From a virus, in IMG/VR virus record IMGVR_UViG_3300001589_000094, positions 1-30,800 of that record: a stretch of 30,800 nucleotides of DNA; one strand, 5' to 3'. Below, piece by piece: positions 14,339 to 20,582 of the stretch. The translations under genes and the position numbers were made by a program. The notes below the pieces were generated by a model that was not told the DNA's origin, made no database searches, and saw nothing but the letters and a program-made list of their open reading frames with translations. Each line of letters starts with the position of its first letter. Positions within the stretch are counted from its first letter, which is position 1.

Positions 14339-14346
14339 TATTTATG
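14339..14346 (-). promoter_or_regulatory. T4-type late promoter CATAAATA (leadered)
   Basis: CATAAATA on the minus strand is followed by CATATAT and lies 46 nt upstream of the lipase ATG. The leader contains the ribosome-binding site TAGGAG in the loop of an imperfect stem (TGTGGTTA with TAACAACA, one mismatch). It overlaps the gap before the upstream oxygenase stop. Confidence 0.45.
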
Positions 14347-14844
14347 CTATTTGCGAAGCATTCTTACACTGGCAATCCATCTGGTTCCTTCTTTTACTGG
14401 TGTAACTGCATGAGGTTCACCTACGTATGAATACAATACGCCTGAGCCCATTTTTAAATCCATAAGTTCCTTACTCATAATTAAATTGCCGCCTGTAAAT
14501 TCCTTAGAGTCTGATAACATAATTATTAAACCATGGTCAGACATTCCTTCTCTTTCTTCGTATGTATCTATATGAATGCCCATACTTGCACCTTTAGAAT
14601 AATGCATAGTTCTTAAACTAACAATATCAAAGTCTGGAAATGCTGTACTGATGGATTCAGCAATATCAACAAATTCGTTTTGGTCGTATCTTGTGAATAC
14701 ATACTTCCATTTCTCGTTTGTGTATCGTCTAGGAACAACGTTACCAGCATGATTTGTTACATCATTGTTTAAGTCATTTTGTGCAAATAATATCAGTTGT
14801 TTAATTTGATCATTATTTAAAATATTATCTACTACTTTACGCAC
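14347..14844 (-). CDS. Prolyl 4-hydroxylase-like 2OG-Fe(II) oxygenase
   Basis: HYSKGASMGIHIDTYEER (81-98) holds the HxD iron ligands (H91, D93). GLIIMLSDSKEFTGGNLIM is the central strand pair of the fold. VGEPHAVTPVKEGTRWIASV (141-160) has the distal His (H145) and the 2-oxoglutarate-binding Arg (R155). The order and spacing match the P4H-like oxygenases common in T4-like marine phages. The start is a GTG at 14844 that overlaps the end of the upstream oxygenase gene by 8 bp, so the two are translationally coupled. The substrate is unknown. Confidence 0.85.
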   Translation of the reverse strand: MRKVVDNILNNDQIKQLILFAQNDLNNDVTNHAGNVVPRRYTNEKWKYVFTRYDQNEFVDIAESISTAFPDFDIVSLRTMHYSKGASMGIHIDTYEEREGMSDHGLIIMLSDSKEFTGGNLIMSKELMDLKMGSGVLYSYVGEPHAVTPVKEGTRWIASVRMLRK

Positions 14845-15451
14845 GATATCTAATTGTTAATCCTAGTTTTGATTCGCAAAATAATCTACTTGTTGCATGT
14901 ATTTTCTTTGAGTCAAACTGTATAAAAGAACCTACTTTAAATTCATATGCGTATCCTGTTAAACCATACCAATAGTTTTTTGGATGATGACTTAGATGCT
15001 TATATAAATTACTTGGTATATCTTGTTCAGTCTTTTCATGTATGTCGAAATCACATGGCCTACCTTTTAATGATTTATTGTGTTCAAAGTCTAAATTTTC
15101 TCTAAACGTCCAAGTTCGGCCGTCACCATCGAACCATTGATCAAAGATAACTAGATATGGGTTTGACCCATTAACAACTTCTAACGGAATAACAATGTTT
15201 TCTTTTTCGTTAGTATGAAAATCTGTGTGGGGGAAATATGGGTGGCTGTGTCTATAGAAATGACAAACTGTAATTCTATCTACATCTATATTTGACTCGT
15301 TACACAATACCTCTTTTGCTTCTTTACTGCCTGCAAGTTTTTGCATATTATCAGTATCGTAACTATCTGCAGAATTATAAATGTCTTTAAGTAAGTCAAT
15401 AGAATTTTGGCTGATGCCTTTAGGGTTATAGATATTGGGTGCGAGATTCAT
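14837..15451 (-). CDS. Putative 2OG-Fe(II) oxygenase (204 aa)
   Basis: HFYRHSHPYFPHTDFHTNEK (64-83) contains an HxD pair (H75, D77), followed by NIVIPLEVV as the first core strand and YLVIFDQWFDG. The C-terminal GSFIQFDSKKIHATSRL (174-190) supplies the distal His (H185), with R201 in LTIRYRA as candidate 2-oxoglutarate contact. This is the layout of a small cupin-fold dioxygenase, but the family is less clear than for the gene it overlaps (8 bp downstream). It starts 3 bp after the stop of a small membrane protein gene, at the end of the cytochrome c transcript unit. Confidence 0.6.
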   Translation of the reverse strand: MNLAPNIYNPKGISQNSIDLLKDIYNSADSYDTDNMQKLAGSKEAKEVLCNESNIDVDRITVCHFYRHSHPYFPHTDFHTNEKENIVIPLEVVNGSNPYLVIFDQWFDGDGRTWTFRENLDFEHNKSLKGRPCDFDIHEKTEQDIPSNLYKHLSHHPKNYWYGLTGYAYEFKVGSFIQFDSKKIHATSRLFCESKLGLTIRYRA

Positions 15452-15453
15452 AG

Positions 15454-15615
15454 TTAAACTATGTATTCAGATCTTTCTACTTTTGCTGTCTTATTTTTAC
15501 CTGACTTAGTTATGTAAGGTGATGTTATACCTTTTGCTCCTTCTGAGCCAATAAGTAGTCCTATAATACATATAGTTGATGCTATAAATCCTGTCGCTAA
15601 AATTATGCCTTCCAT
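15454..15615 (-). CDS. Small membrane protein (53 aa)
   Basis: The protein begins MEGIILATGFIASTICIIGL, a single hydrophobic membrane-spanning stretch (residues about 3-23). A short polar tail follows, rich in G, S, K and T (ITKSGKNKTAKVERSEYIV). I chose the ATG at 15615 because TATAAATA ends exactly 5 nt upstream, the spacing seen at other starts in this window; a longer reading in this frame would run into the gene upstream. It overlaps nothing downstream but is only 3 bp from the next oxygenase. The function is unknown; it is the last of the small membrane proteins downstream of cytochrome c. Confidence 0.65.
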   Translation of the reverse strand: MEGIILATGFIASTICIIGLLIGSEGAKGITSPYITKSGKNKTAKVERSEYIV

Positions 15616-15620
15616 AGTGT

Positions 15621-15628
15621 TATTTATA
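15621..15628 (-). promoter_or_regulatory. Perfect T4-type late promoter TATAAATA
   Basis: TATAAATA on the minus strand ends 5 nt (ACACT) before the ATG at 15615. It overlaps the last codon and the stop of the preceding small membrane protein gene. Confidence 0.55.
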
Positions 15629-15785
15629 TTACAAGACTTACTAACAAAAGTAATCCGGTTATTGAACCTAAAAAGAAAAATGCAACTAGTAATGCAAACC
15701 ATAGTATAGAAATTGGCTTGATTTTAAACTTACCTTCAGACTTTGTTCCGACACCTAGGACGGCTTTTATTGCATCTCTAATCAT
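15624..15785 (-). CDS. Small membrane protein (53 aa)
   Basis: The minus strand encodes 53 residues: a basic/amphipathic N-terminus (MIRDAIKAVLGVGTKSEGKF, then KIKP) and one long hydrophobic helix (ISILWFALLVAFFFLGSITG, then LLLLVSLVI) ending at the C-terminus. The start codon shares its A with the stop of the upstream 100-aa membrane protein (TAATG), so translation is coupled. Positive charges before the helix suggest an N-in orientation. The family is not recognised. It is part of the chain of small membrane proteins that follows cytochrome c. Confidence 0.65.
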   Translation of the reverse strand: MIRDAIKAVLGVGTKSEGKFKIKPISILWFALLVAFFFLGSITGLLLLVSLVI

Positions 15786-16087
15786 TAGAAGATTAGTTGA
15801 TTAAGTAGCATAACTGCTAACATCATGCCAAATACTACAATCTGTATAACAGCAGGTATCACTACGAACATTACCATTGGATCAAAATCCATTTTGTTCC
15901 AGTAATCGTTTTCTCTCCAATGATCCATTTCCTCTGGAGTACAAGGTTCCGGTGCCCATATCATTCCAGGTTGTCTTGCTACATCTTGATACGGTGTAGT
16001 AAATTCTAAATCAAGTTGTTTAACATTATCTAAAGTATGAATAGGTTGTACTTCTTTTACTGGCCTTTTCCAAACATCATTTTTCAT
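15785..16087 (-). CDS. C-terminally anchored membrane protein (100 aa)
   Basis: Residues 1-68 are polar with many W, P, D and E (for example PGMIWAPEPCTPEEMDHWRE). The last about 30 residues (MVMFVVIPAVIQIVVFGMML and on) form one strongly hydrophobic helix, possibly folded as a hairpin at the membrane. This is a tail-anchor layout. It overlaps the upstream 42-aa gene by 11 bp and the downstream gene by one base. The family is unknown to me. Its position suggests a partner of the cytochrome c encoded two genes upstream. Confidence 0.7.
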   Translation of the reverse strand: MKNDVWKRPVKEVQPIHTLDNVKQLDLEFTTPYQDVARQPGMIWAPEPCTPEEMDHWRENDYWNKMDFDPMVMFVVIPAVIQIVVFGMMLAVMLLNQLIF

Positions 16088-16205
16088 CTTTTGGCTCTAA
16101 GTAGTATTGAGTATTATTAATATCTCGTAACCCACGCAAGATTCCTGCTAGGTTATCAGTCTGTGCGGCAAATAGTAGTATTGTATAACACAGAACGTAT
16201 TTCAT
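16077..16205 (-). CDS. Small, possibly exported protein (42 aa)
   Basis: The minus strand reads MKYVLCYTILLFAAQTDNLA then GILRGLRDINNTQYYLEPKD and EK. The N-terminus looks like a short signal peptide or lipoprotein-like leader: one Lys, then a hydrophobic run with C6, and a possible AxA-type cleavage near FAAQ. The remainder is a short polar peptide. It starts one base after the cytochrome c stop (TAATATG) and overlaps the next gene by 11 bp, so it is firmly embedded in the same unit. Confidence 0.6.
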   Translation of the reverse strand: MKYVLCYTILLFAAQTDNLAGILRGLRDINNTQYYLEPKDEK

Positions 16206-16206
16206 A

Positions 16207-16653
16207 TTATGCCTCTGGTAAACCGGCTTGTATATATTCACCGATCATGCTAATTTGTTTGTCTGACAGCATCGCCGCTTGTCCCCACATCATTGCACTC
16301 ATTGGTCCAACTTGTTCTTTGTTCTTGTATGCTATAAGCCTACCATTGATGTAGTCTGCTGTTTGTCCAGCAAGTTTAGGTCCTACACCGCCACCACCAT
16401 CAGGTCCGTGACATGCGGCACAACCACTCCATAGACTTCTAATATCACTAAAAGGATCACCTGCGGCTAACACCTGTTTGGCTTTTAGTTGATCTACTGA
16501 TGTGCCGTTAAGTGCAACATACTCTCTATAGCACTCGCCTGTACAAGACTGGTTACTGCTGTATCCAGTATACTCTAATGACGGGTAAATTTTAAGTGAA
16601 AAAAATGCAAATATTACCATGCATCCTACTACGGCCATTCCTAATTCTCTCAT
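16207..16653 (-). CDS. Membrane-anchored class I cytochrome c
   Basis: Residues 1-25 form a signal-anchor helix (ELGMAVVGCMVIFAFFSLKI). The heme motif is CAACH (C78, C81, H82). GPKLAGQTADYINGRLIAYK (91-110) follows, and the axial Met is in GPMSAMMWGQA (M118, M121 or M122). LSDKQISMIGEYIQAGL is the C-terminal helix. The layout resembles c4/c5/c553-type diheme- or monoheme-oxidase donors, here monoheme. An extra CxxxC (C37, C41) sits between the anchor and the heme domain. It would work at the periplasmic face of the host inner membrane as an electron carrier and depends on host heme ligation (CcmF/H or equivalent). It is coupled on both sides to small membrane protein genes. Confidence 0.92.
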   Translation of the reverse strand: MRELGMAVVGCMVIFAFFSLKIYPSLEYTGYSSNQSCTGECYREYVALNGTSVDQLKAKQVLAAGDPFSDIRSLWSGCAACHGPDGGGGVGPKLAGQTADYINGRLIAYKNKEQVGPMSAMMWGQAAMLSDKQISMIGEYIQAGLPEA

Positions 16654-16654
16654 C

Positions 16655-16756
16655 TTAGTTTACCGGTGTAAGTGCAATTATGCTTACGAGAAATACTGCT
16701 GTTAAAGTTAGAACTTCTGCTCTGTCTCTTAGTTTTGTGATGCTATGTTGGCTCAT
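16655..16756 (-). CDS. Very small single-span membrane protein (33 aa)
   Basis: The minus strand encodes MSQHSITKLRDRAEVLTLTA then VFLVSIIALTPVN. A polar, mildly basic N-terminus is followed by one hydrophobic helix ending at the C-terminus. The stop TAA is one base before the ATG of cytochrome c, so the two are almost certainly co-translated. It is the first gene of the cassette. It resembles the tiny single-helix subunits of respiratory complexes only in size and layout; no family can be named. Confidence 0.6.
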   Translation of the reverse strand: MSQHSITKLRDRAEVLTLTAVFLVSIIALTPVN

Positions 16757-16841
16757 GTTTTTCTATGTTTGTATTACACAATAGTCAGTGTAATCAACAA
16801 TATATTGATGAAAAATGTCTAAAATGTAAGGAGGTAATTAT

Positions 16842-16890
16842 AAAAACGTCTATAACCTAAGGTTATATTTGTTTATAACATCTATTTATA
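16842..16890 (-). promoter_or_regulatory. Late promoter TATAAATA and hairpin ahead of the cytochrome c unit
   Basis: The 168-bp gap 16757-16924 has no gene. On the minus strand TATAAATA lies at 16883-16890. The hairpin TATAACC-TTA-GGTTATA (16851-16867) follows, then GACG and TTTTT (16842-16846), which could be a weak terminator for the upstream asparagine-synthase-like gene or an attenuator for the late transcript. Further down, TTGATT with TAATAC (16776-16796) is a poor sigma70 candidate. The leader also contains ACCTCCTTA (16827-16835). Confidence 0.4.
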
Positions 16891-16924
16891 ATGGTTTTTA
16901 AAAATAGTATAGGAAATAGGCTGA

Positions 16925-17935
16925 TTAGAAGTCAAAATGGAATCCGTTGACACATTTGCTATTAGATTTTTTTATTGCTTCTTCAAAACGTTTGGGAATT
17001 TGTTTTGTTGCATCATCAAAATTATTTTTGTATCTAAAGCCGGATACCGTTGGCATGTATTGTTCCATAGGCTCTCTATATAATTTGTCGAATTGATTAT
17101 ATATGCCGGACTTAATAGCAAGAATTTTTTTCAGCCTTTCAAAGCCGCCTACTTTCATTAAAGTATCAACATCGCCAGGAATAATAGAATTCCAAACTGC
17201 TTTTTTAAATTCTAGTGTTTCTCTGAATTGCGGTTCCTGTTGGCTTACAATTACATGCATCTTTTGTTCTTGAACTATTTTTACTTGCTTATCTAGTATT
17301 TGATATAGTGCTTGTGGAGAACAATAAGATATATTTTTAATCAACTGTATGCCTTTGCTTTCACAAATATCATGATATGGTTTTATACTGCCAATAATAA
17401 GATTAGGGGAGTCTATATGTAAGTATTGAAGTCCAATACCATGGTCTATATCTGAATATGTTAAGTAAGGCATGTCGCCTCCCATTACTAATTTGCTATT
17501 AGGAGGTATATGTCTGTCTATAAATTCTAAATGCATAGCAACCTGTGGACTAAAGACTTGTAATTTTCTTCCCCATTTCATATGATGGTTACCATAATAA
17601 AATTCTTTTAAATCAAAGTCTATAACTTTCAAGGCTACATTGAATTTGTTTGCAACTTCTTGTGCATATACAACATCGTCTGTATTTACAACTCCACCGT
17701 TCCATGTTGTTTTATATGTAATTGCTGTAAACTGTATGTTAAAATGCTGTAACAGTCTTAACATAAATTGGCTGTCTGTTCCGCCACTTAACATCAAGGT
17801 ACAACCATCAAAGTCTTTTAATTCGTTGTGATATCTCTCTAATAATGTTAAGTTATCATCCGGTTTTTGTATCGTATAGGCACACATGTGGTCCTGTAGT
17901 AAAACAGAATTTGGTTGGCCTAAACTAAAATTCAT
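16925..17935 (-). CDS. Asparagine-synthase-like ATP-pyrophosphatase (PP-loop) protein
   Basis: TLMLSGGTDSQFMLRLLQHF (46-65) contains the PP-loop SGGxDS that binds ATP in N-type ATP pyrophosphatases. The following strand, IQFTAITYKTTWNGGVVNTD, and the Asp-rich DVVYAQEVANKFNVALKVID match the synthetase domain of asparagine synthases and their relatives. The N-terminal glutamine amidotransferase domain is absent; the protein starts 45 residues before the PP-loop. It should adenylate a carboxylate and form an amide or similar bond, using ammonia or another amine. Stand-alone domains of this type occur in marine phages and in peptide-cyclising enzymes. The substrate is unknown. A divergent promoter region separates it from the subtilase gene. 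Confidence 0.75.
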   Translation of the reverse strand: MNFSLGQPNSVLLQDHMCAYTIQKPDDNLTLLERYHNELKDFDGCTLMLSGGTDSQFMLRLLQHFNIQFTAITYKTTWNGGVVNTDDVVYAQEVANKFNVALKVIDFDLKEFYYGNHHMKWGRKLQVFSPQVAMHLEFIDRHIPPNSKLVMGGDMPYLTYSDIDHGIGLQYLHIDSPNLIIGSIKPYHDICESKGIQLIKNISYCSPQALYQILDKQVKIVQEQKMHVIVSQQEPQFRETLEFKKAVWNSIIPGDVDTLMKVGGFERLKKILAIKSGIYNQFDKLYREPMEQYMPTVSGFRYKNNFDDATKQIPKRFEEAIKKSNSKCVNGFHFDF

Positions 17936-17980
17936 ATAAATACCAAGTAAGTAAAATTATCTTTATTAATGTGATAAATA
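17935..17980 (+). promoter_or_regulatory. Two tandem late promoters for the subtilase gene
   Basis: TATAAATA (17935-17942, exact consensus, overlapping the start of the divergent gene) and GATAAATA (17973-17980) both point at the subtilase ATG at 18016. TTGGAG, 8 nt before the ATG, is the ribosome-binding site, so this mRNA is leadered. Confidence 0.55.
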
Positions 17981-18015
17981 TACTTATAATATCAAACTTA
18001 CAATTGGAGTTTTAA

Positions 18016-19614
18016 ATGGCATCATATATCATCAAACTAGATAAGGCAGTTCACAGTACATCTGATCAATGTAATACTGCTATTACTAATGCCGGTGCAA
18101 CAGTATCTTCGAACTATAACATGTTCGGAAGTTATAAAGTCGACGGGACGTCGGAACAAGTAGCGGCGATCAACGGACTTAAAAGTAGTCAGTTAGAGGC
18201 AGACGAGGTTACAAGTACCCTCTCTATTGCCACTGTAAACAATACTTTTAGAAAATATGCTGGATTAGATGCAAGTGATAAACCTGCATGGAATCCTACA
18301 AGCACTGGAACAAATGCAAAAGTCTATTTATTAGACACTGGAGTAAATGCTACTCACAACGAATTCGGTAGTTCAACTATCACAAACCTTTACAATACAT
18401 CTATTGCAACTGGCTATACAGACAGTAATGGTCATGGAACAGCAATGGCAAGTCTTATTGTAGGGGATAACTTAGGTTCATCACCAGATGCAACCTTATT
18501 TAATGTTAAAATGTTTAACGAAGGTGCAGGTAATATTTCAATTGGAGAAGTTATTGGTGCTTTAGATCAAGTTTCAACTCACCATTCTGCTAATGATGCC
18601 GCAGATCCAAAAGTAGTTTGTATGTGTTTTACAATGACAAAAAGTTCATTGATTGATGATACACTAAATGATATGTTAGATGACGGCTTACTTATTGTAG
18701 CGGCCGCAGGTAACGATGGTGGAGAAGTAGATAACTTTTCACCAGGCGGACTTGATACTGTTATTACAGTAGGATCAGTAGACGTTAATTACCAAGTTAT
18801 GGACGCAACCAACAGACCAATTGTTAATACATCAGCAAATATTGACATTGAAAGATCAGTTAATAACAATGCTAAATTAGATATTTTTGCAATTGGACAA
18901 AACGTAATGATTGCAGACAGTAGTAATGTTGCAAACTATACATGGCAGGATGGAACCTCAGTTTCAACTGCAATTACATCAAGTGTTATTGCACAGTATA
19001 TTGATATATACGGTTCAAAAACTGCAAACGAAATTAAATCAACAGTAGTAACAGAAGGACATATTTACGCAAGAAAGAGTAGTGATGCTGGCAATAATTC
19101 AAACACTTTACTAAGATATGATAACTTAACATTTGACTCAGGTAAAGCATTAGATTCAGGTAACGTTAGTTTCTCACTTGCTTATTCACCACAAAGTACA
19201 GACGTAACATTTGCAACTGCACCATCAGGTAGGTTGTTTGATATTGCTTACGGTGGTAATGCAACTGTAAATATTGGTTTAAGTGGTTCTGCAAGTAATG
19301 TTGCAGTTATTGACTTTAGTCCTTTATCACCATGGATGACATTTGATACAAGTTCAGGTGTTGTTACAGCAGATACTTCAAACTCAACACTGGCACCATC
19401 AAGTATTACTCCAGGTATTTACAATTTTGCTGTTAAAGGAACAATGGGCAGTAAAACAATAGTTGAAGAATATTCAATTGGTGTTTATGCCGCAGATGGT
19501 AGTGCTGAAGACTTAAACGTTGCAGACGAATATTACTACGATGATGATGCAAACGATTATGAAGCAGTTATATCATATGCTGTGGCCCCAACAGGCGGCG
19601 GTTTTAAACCGTAA
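18016..19614 (+). CDS. Subtilisin-like serine protease (S8) with I9-like propeptide
   Basis: Residues 1-70 resemble a subtilase propeptide (ASYIIKLDKAV..., then GTSEQVAAING). The catalytic triad is in order: D107 in VYLLDTGVNATHNEFG, H140 in SNGHGTAMASLIVG, S315 in DGTSVSTA. The oxyanion Asn is N233 in AAAGNDGG. Residues about 375-532 form a beta-rich C-terminal part with SPWMTFDTSSGVVTADTS, similar to Ig/cadherin-like folds, and an acidic Tyr-rich tail (DEYYYDDDAND). No signal peptide is seen, so it probably acts inside the cell on virion proteins or is carried in the particle. The Ser motif GTSVSTA departs from the usual GTSMAxP. A good ribosome-binding site and two late promoters precede it, and an intrinsic terminator follows. 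Confidence 0.9.
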   Translation: MASYIIKLDKAVHSTSDQCNTAITNAGATVSSNYNMFGSYKVDGTSEQVAAINGLKSSQLEADEVTSTLSIATVNNTFRKYAGLDASDKPAWNPTSTGTNAKVYLLDTGVNATHNEFGSSTITNLYNTSIATGYTDSNGHGTAMASLIVGDNLGSSPDATLFNVKMFNEGAGNISIGEVIGALDQVSTHHSANDAADPKVVCMCFTMTKSSLIDDTLNDMLDDGLLIVAAAGNDGGEVDNFSPGGLDTVITVGSVDVNYQVMDATNRPIVNTSANIDIERSVNNNAKLDIFAIGQNVMIADSSNVANYTWQDGTSVSTAITSSVIAQYIDIYGSKTANEIKSTVVTEGHIYARKSSDAGNNSNTLLRYDNLTFDSGKALDSGNVSFSLAYSPQSTDVTFATAPSGRLFDIAYGGNATVNIGLSGSASNVAVIDFSPLSPWMTFDTSSGVVTADTSNSTLAPSSITPGIYNFAVKGTMGSKTIVEEYSIGVYAADGSAEDLNVADEYYYDDDANDYEAVISYAVAPTGGGFKP

Positions 19615-19643
19615 CCACTAGTTTACAAAAACAAATAAAAGAA

Positions 19644-19667
19644 GCACTAAATACTAGTGCTTTTTTT
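19644..19667 (+). terminator. Intrinsic terminator containing a late promoter-like octamer
   Basis: GCACTA-AATAC-TAGTGC forms a perfect 6-bp stem (19644-19660) followed by seven T (19661-19667), 30 bp after the subtilase stop. The loop and left arm contain ACTAAATA (19646-19653) followed by CTAGT, a late promoter-like sequence that would start transcription near 19659, about 9 nt before the next ATG at 19668. Confidence 0.8.
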
Positions 19668-20582
19668 ATGAACTTAATAATTGATACAACAACAGATTCG
19701 ATAGTGTTTAATCCTTTGTCAGCACAAGGACAATGGGTTAATCATAGATTCGGCAAACGTAAAGTTGATTACCAACTAGATGCAGATTCCCTTCTTGATT
19801 ATATTTCTACATTAGATAATTTAGATCACGTAGACTTTGTCTCAGTATTTGGAGATCCAATGTGTTATACTGATATAGAAAAAGTTGTTAAATTCTTAGC
19901 AAAAAATCATATATCATCTACAATAGTTACATATGGTATGGGAGATACTATGTTGTATGAAAGACTGAGTGAACTAGGTACATATTTTGTTTTTAGAACT
20001 ACAGGGATTGTTGATAAAGTATTTTTAAATACAGACTGGCATGTATTACAAGATAACTTAAATGCAGTAAAAAATAAACAGGTACAATTTTATAAATTTA
20101 AACATAATAAAACAGACTTGCAACTTTTAAAAGAATTATTTGATAATGTGTATGAACATGAGGGAGATTGTATTGCTGGAGATATGAGCAATGTAATTGA
20201 TGAACAAGGCAACTGGTTATATGATATACATAAAGCAGATTCAAAAAAAGAAACATTACAAAAAACCACACAAGGATATCATTACCTTAAACACTTTGTT
20301 AAAAAAGTTAGAGGAAAAAGTATTTTAGATGATCCAATGAATTTAATTTTACCTAATGTAGAATCTTTTGATATGCCAGAGGAAGTTGATAATTATCTTT
20401 CTGTAAGTGGGCACTTGTTTAGTAACTTTGAAGAGATGCAAATATTTTCAAATGCATTATGTGATGATTGGTCATTACAATCTTTTGATCTACGATTTGA
20501 ATATGAGAAAAAAGTATTCTATGTTCTATCTAAAATGATAGGAAGAAAGTTAGATTGTATCAACAGCGGTCTTAGTAATTGA
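19668..20582 (+). CDS. Unknown protein resembling a radical SAM fold without the Fe-S cysteines
   Basis: There is no CxxxCxxC motif. The succession VDFVSVFGDPMCYTDIEKVV (55-74), then HISSTIVTYGMGDTMLYERL, then GTYFVFRTTGIVDKVFLNTD parallels the 'GGEPxL...TNG...s.dG...h' strands of radical SAM proteins, with FGDP in the GGEP position and TYG in the TNG position. The rest is unfamiliar. If the reading is right, this is a pseudo-enzyme or a partner of the radical SAM protein encoded convergently next door. The start follows the terminator T-run directly, with no clear ribosome-binding site. The last 33 bp overlap the 3' end of the neighbouring gene. Confidence 0.6.
   Translation: MNLIIDTTTDSIVFNPLSAQGQWVNHRFGKRKVDYQLDADSLLDYISTLDNLDHVDFVSVFGDPMCYTDIEKVVKFLAKNHISSTIVTYGMGDTMLYERLSELGTYFVFRTTGIVDKVFLNTDWHVLQDNLNAVKNKQVQFYKFKHNKTDLQLLKELFDNVYEHEGDCIAGDMSNVIDEQGNWLYDIHKADSKKETLQKTTQGYHYLKHFVKKVRGKSILDDPMNLILPNVESFDMPEEVDNYLSVSGHLFSNFEEMQIFSNALCDDWSLQSFDLRFEYEKKVFYVLSKMIGRKLDCINSGLSN

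Noticed and set aside
15616-15702. Upstream extension of the 53-aa membrane protein to an ATG at 15702
   Set aside because: The extension lies in the other 53-aa gene, and the late promoter 5 nt before 15615 fixes the shorter start.
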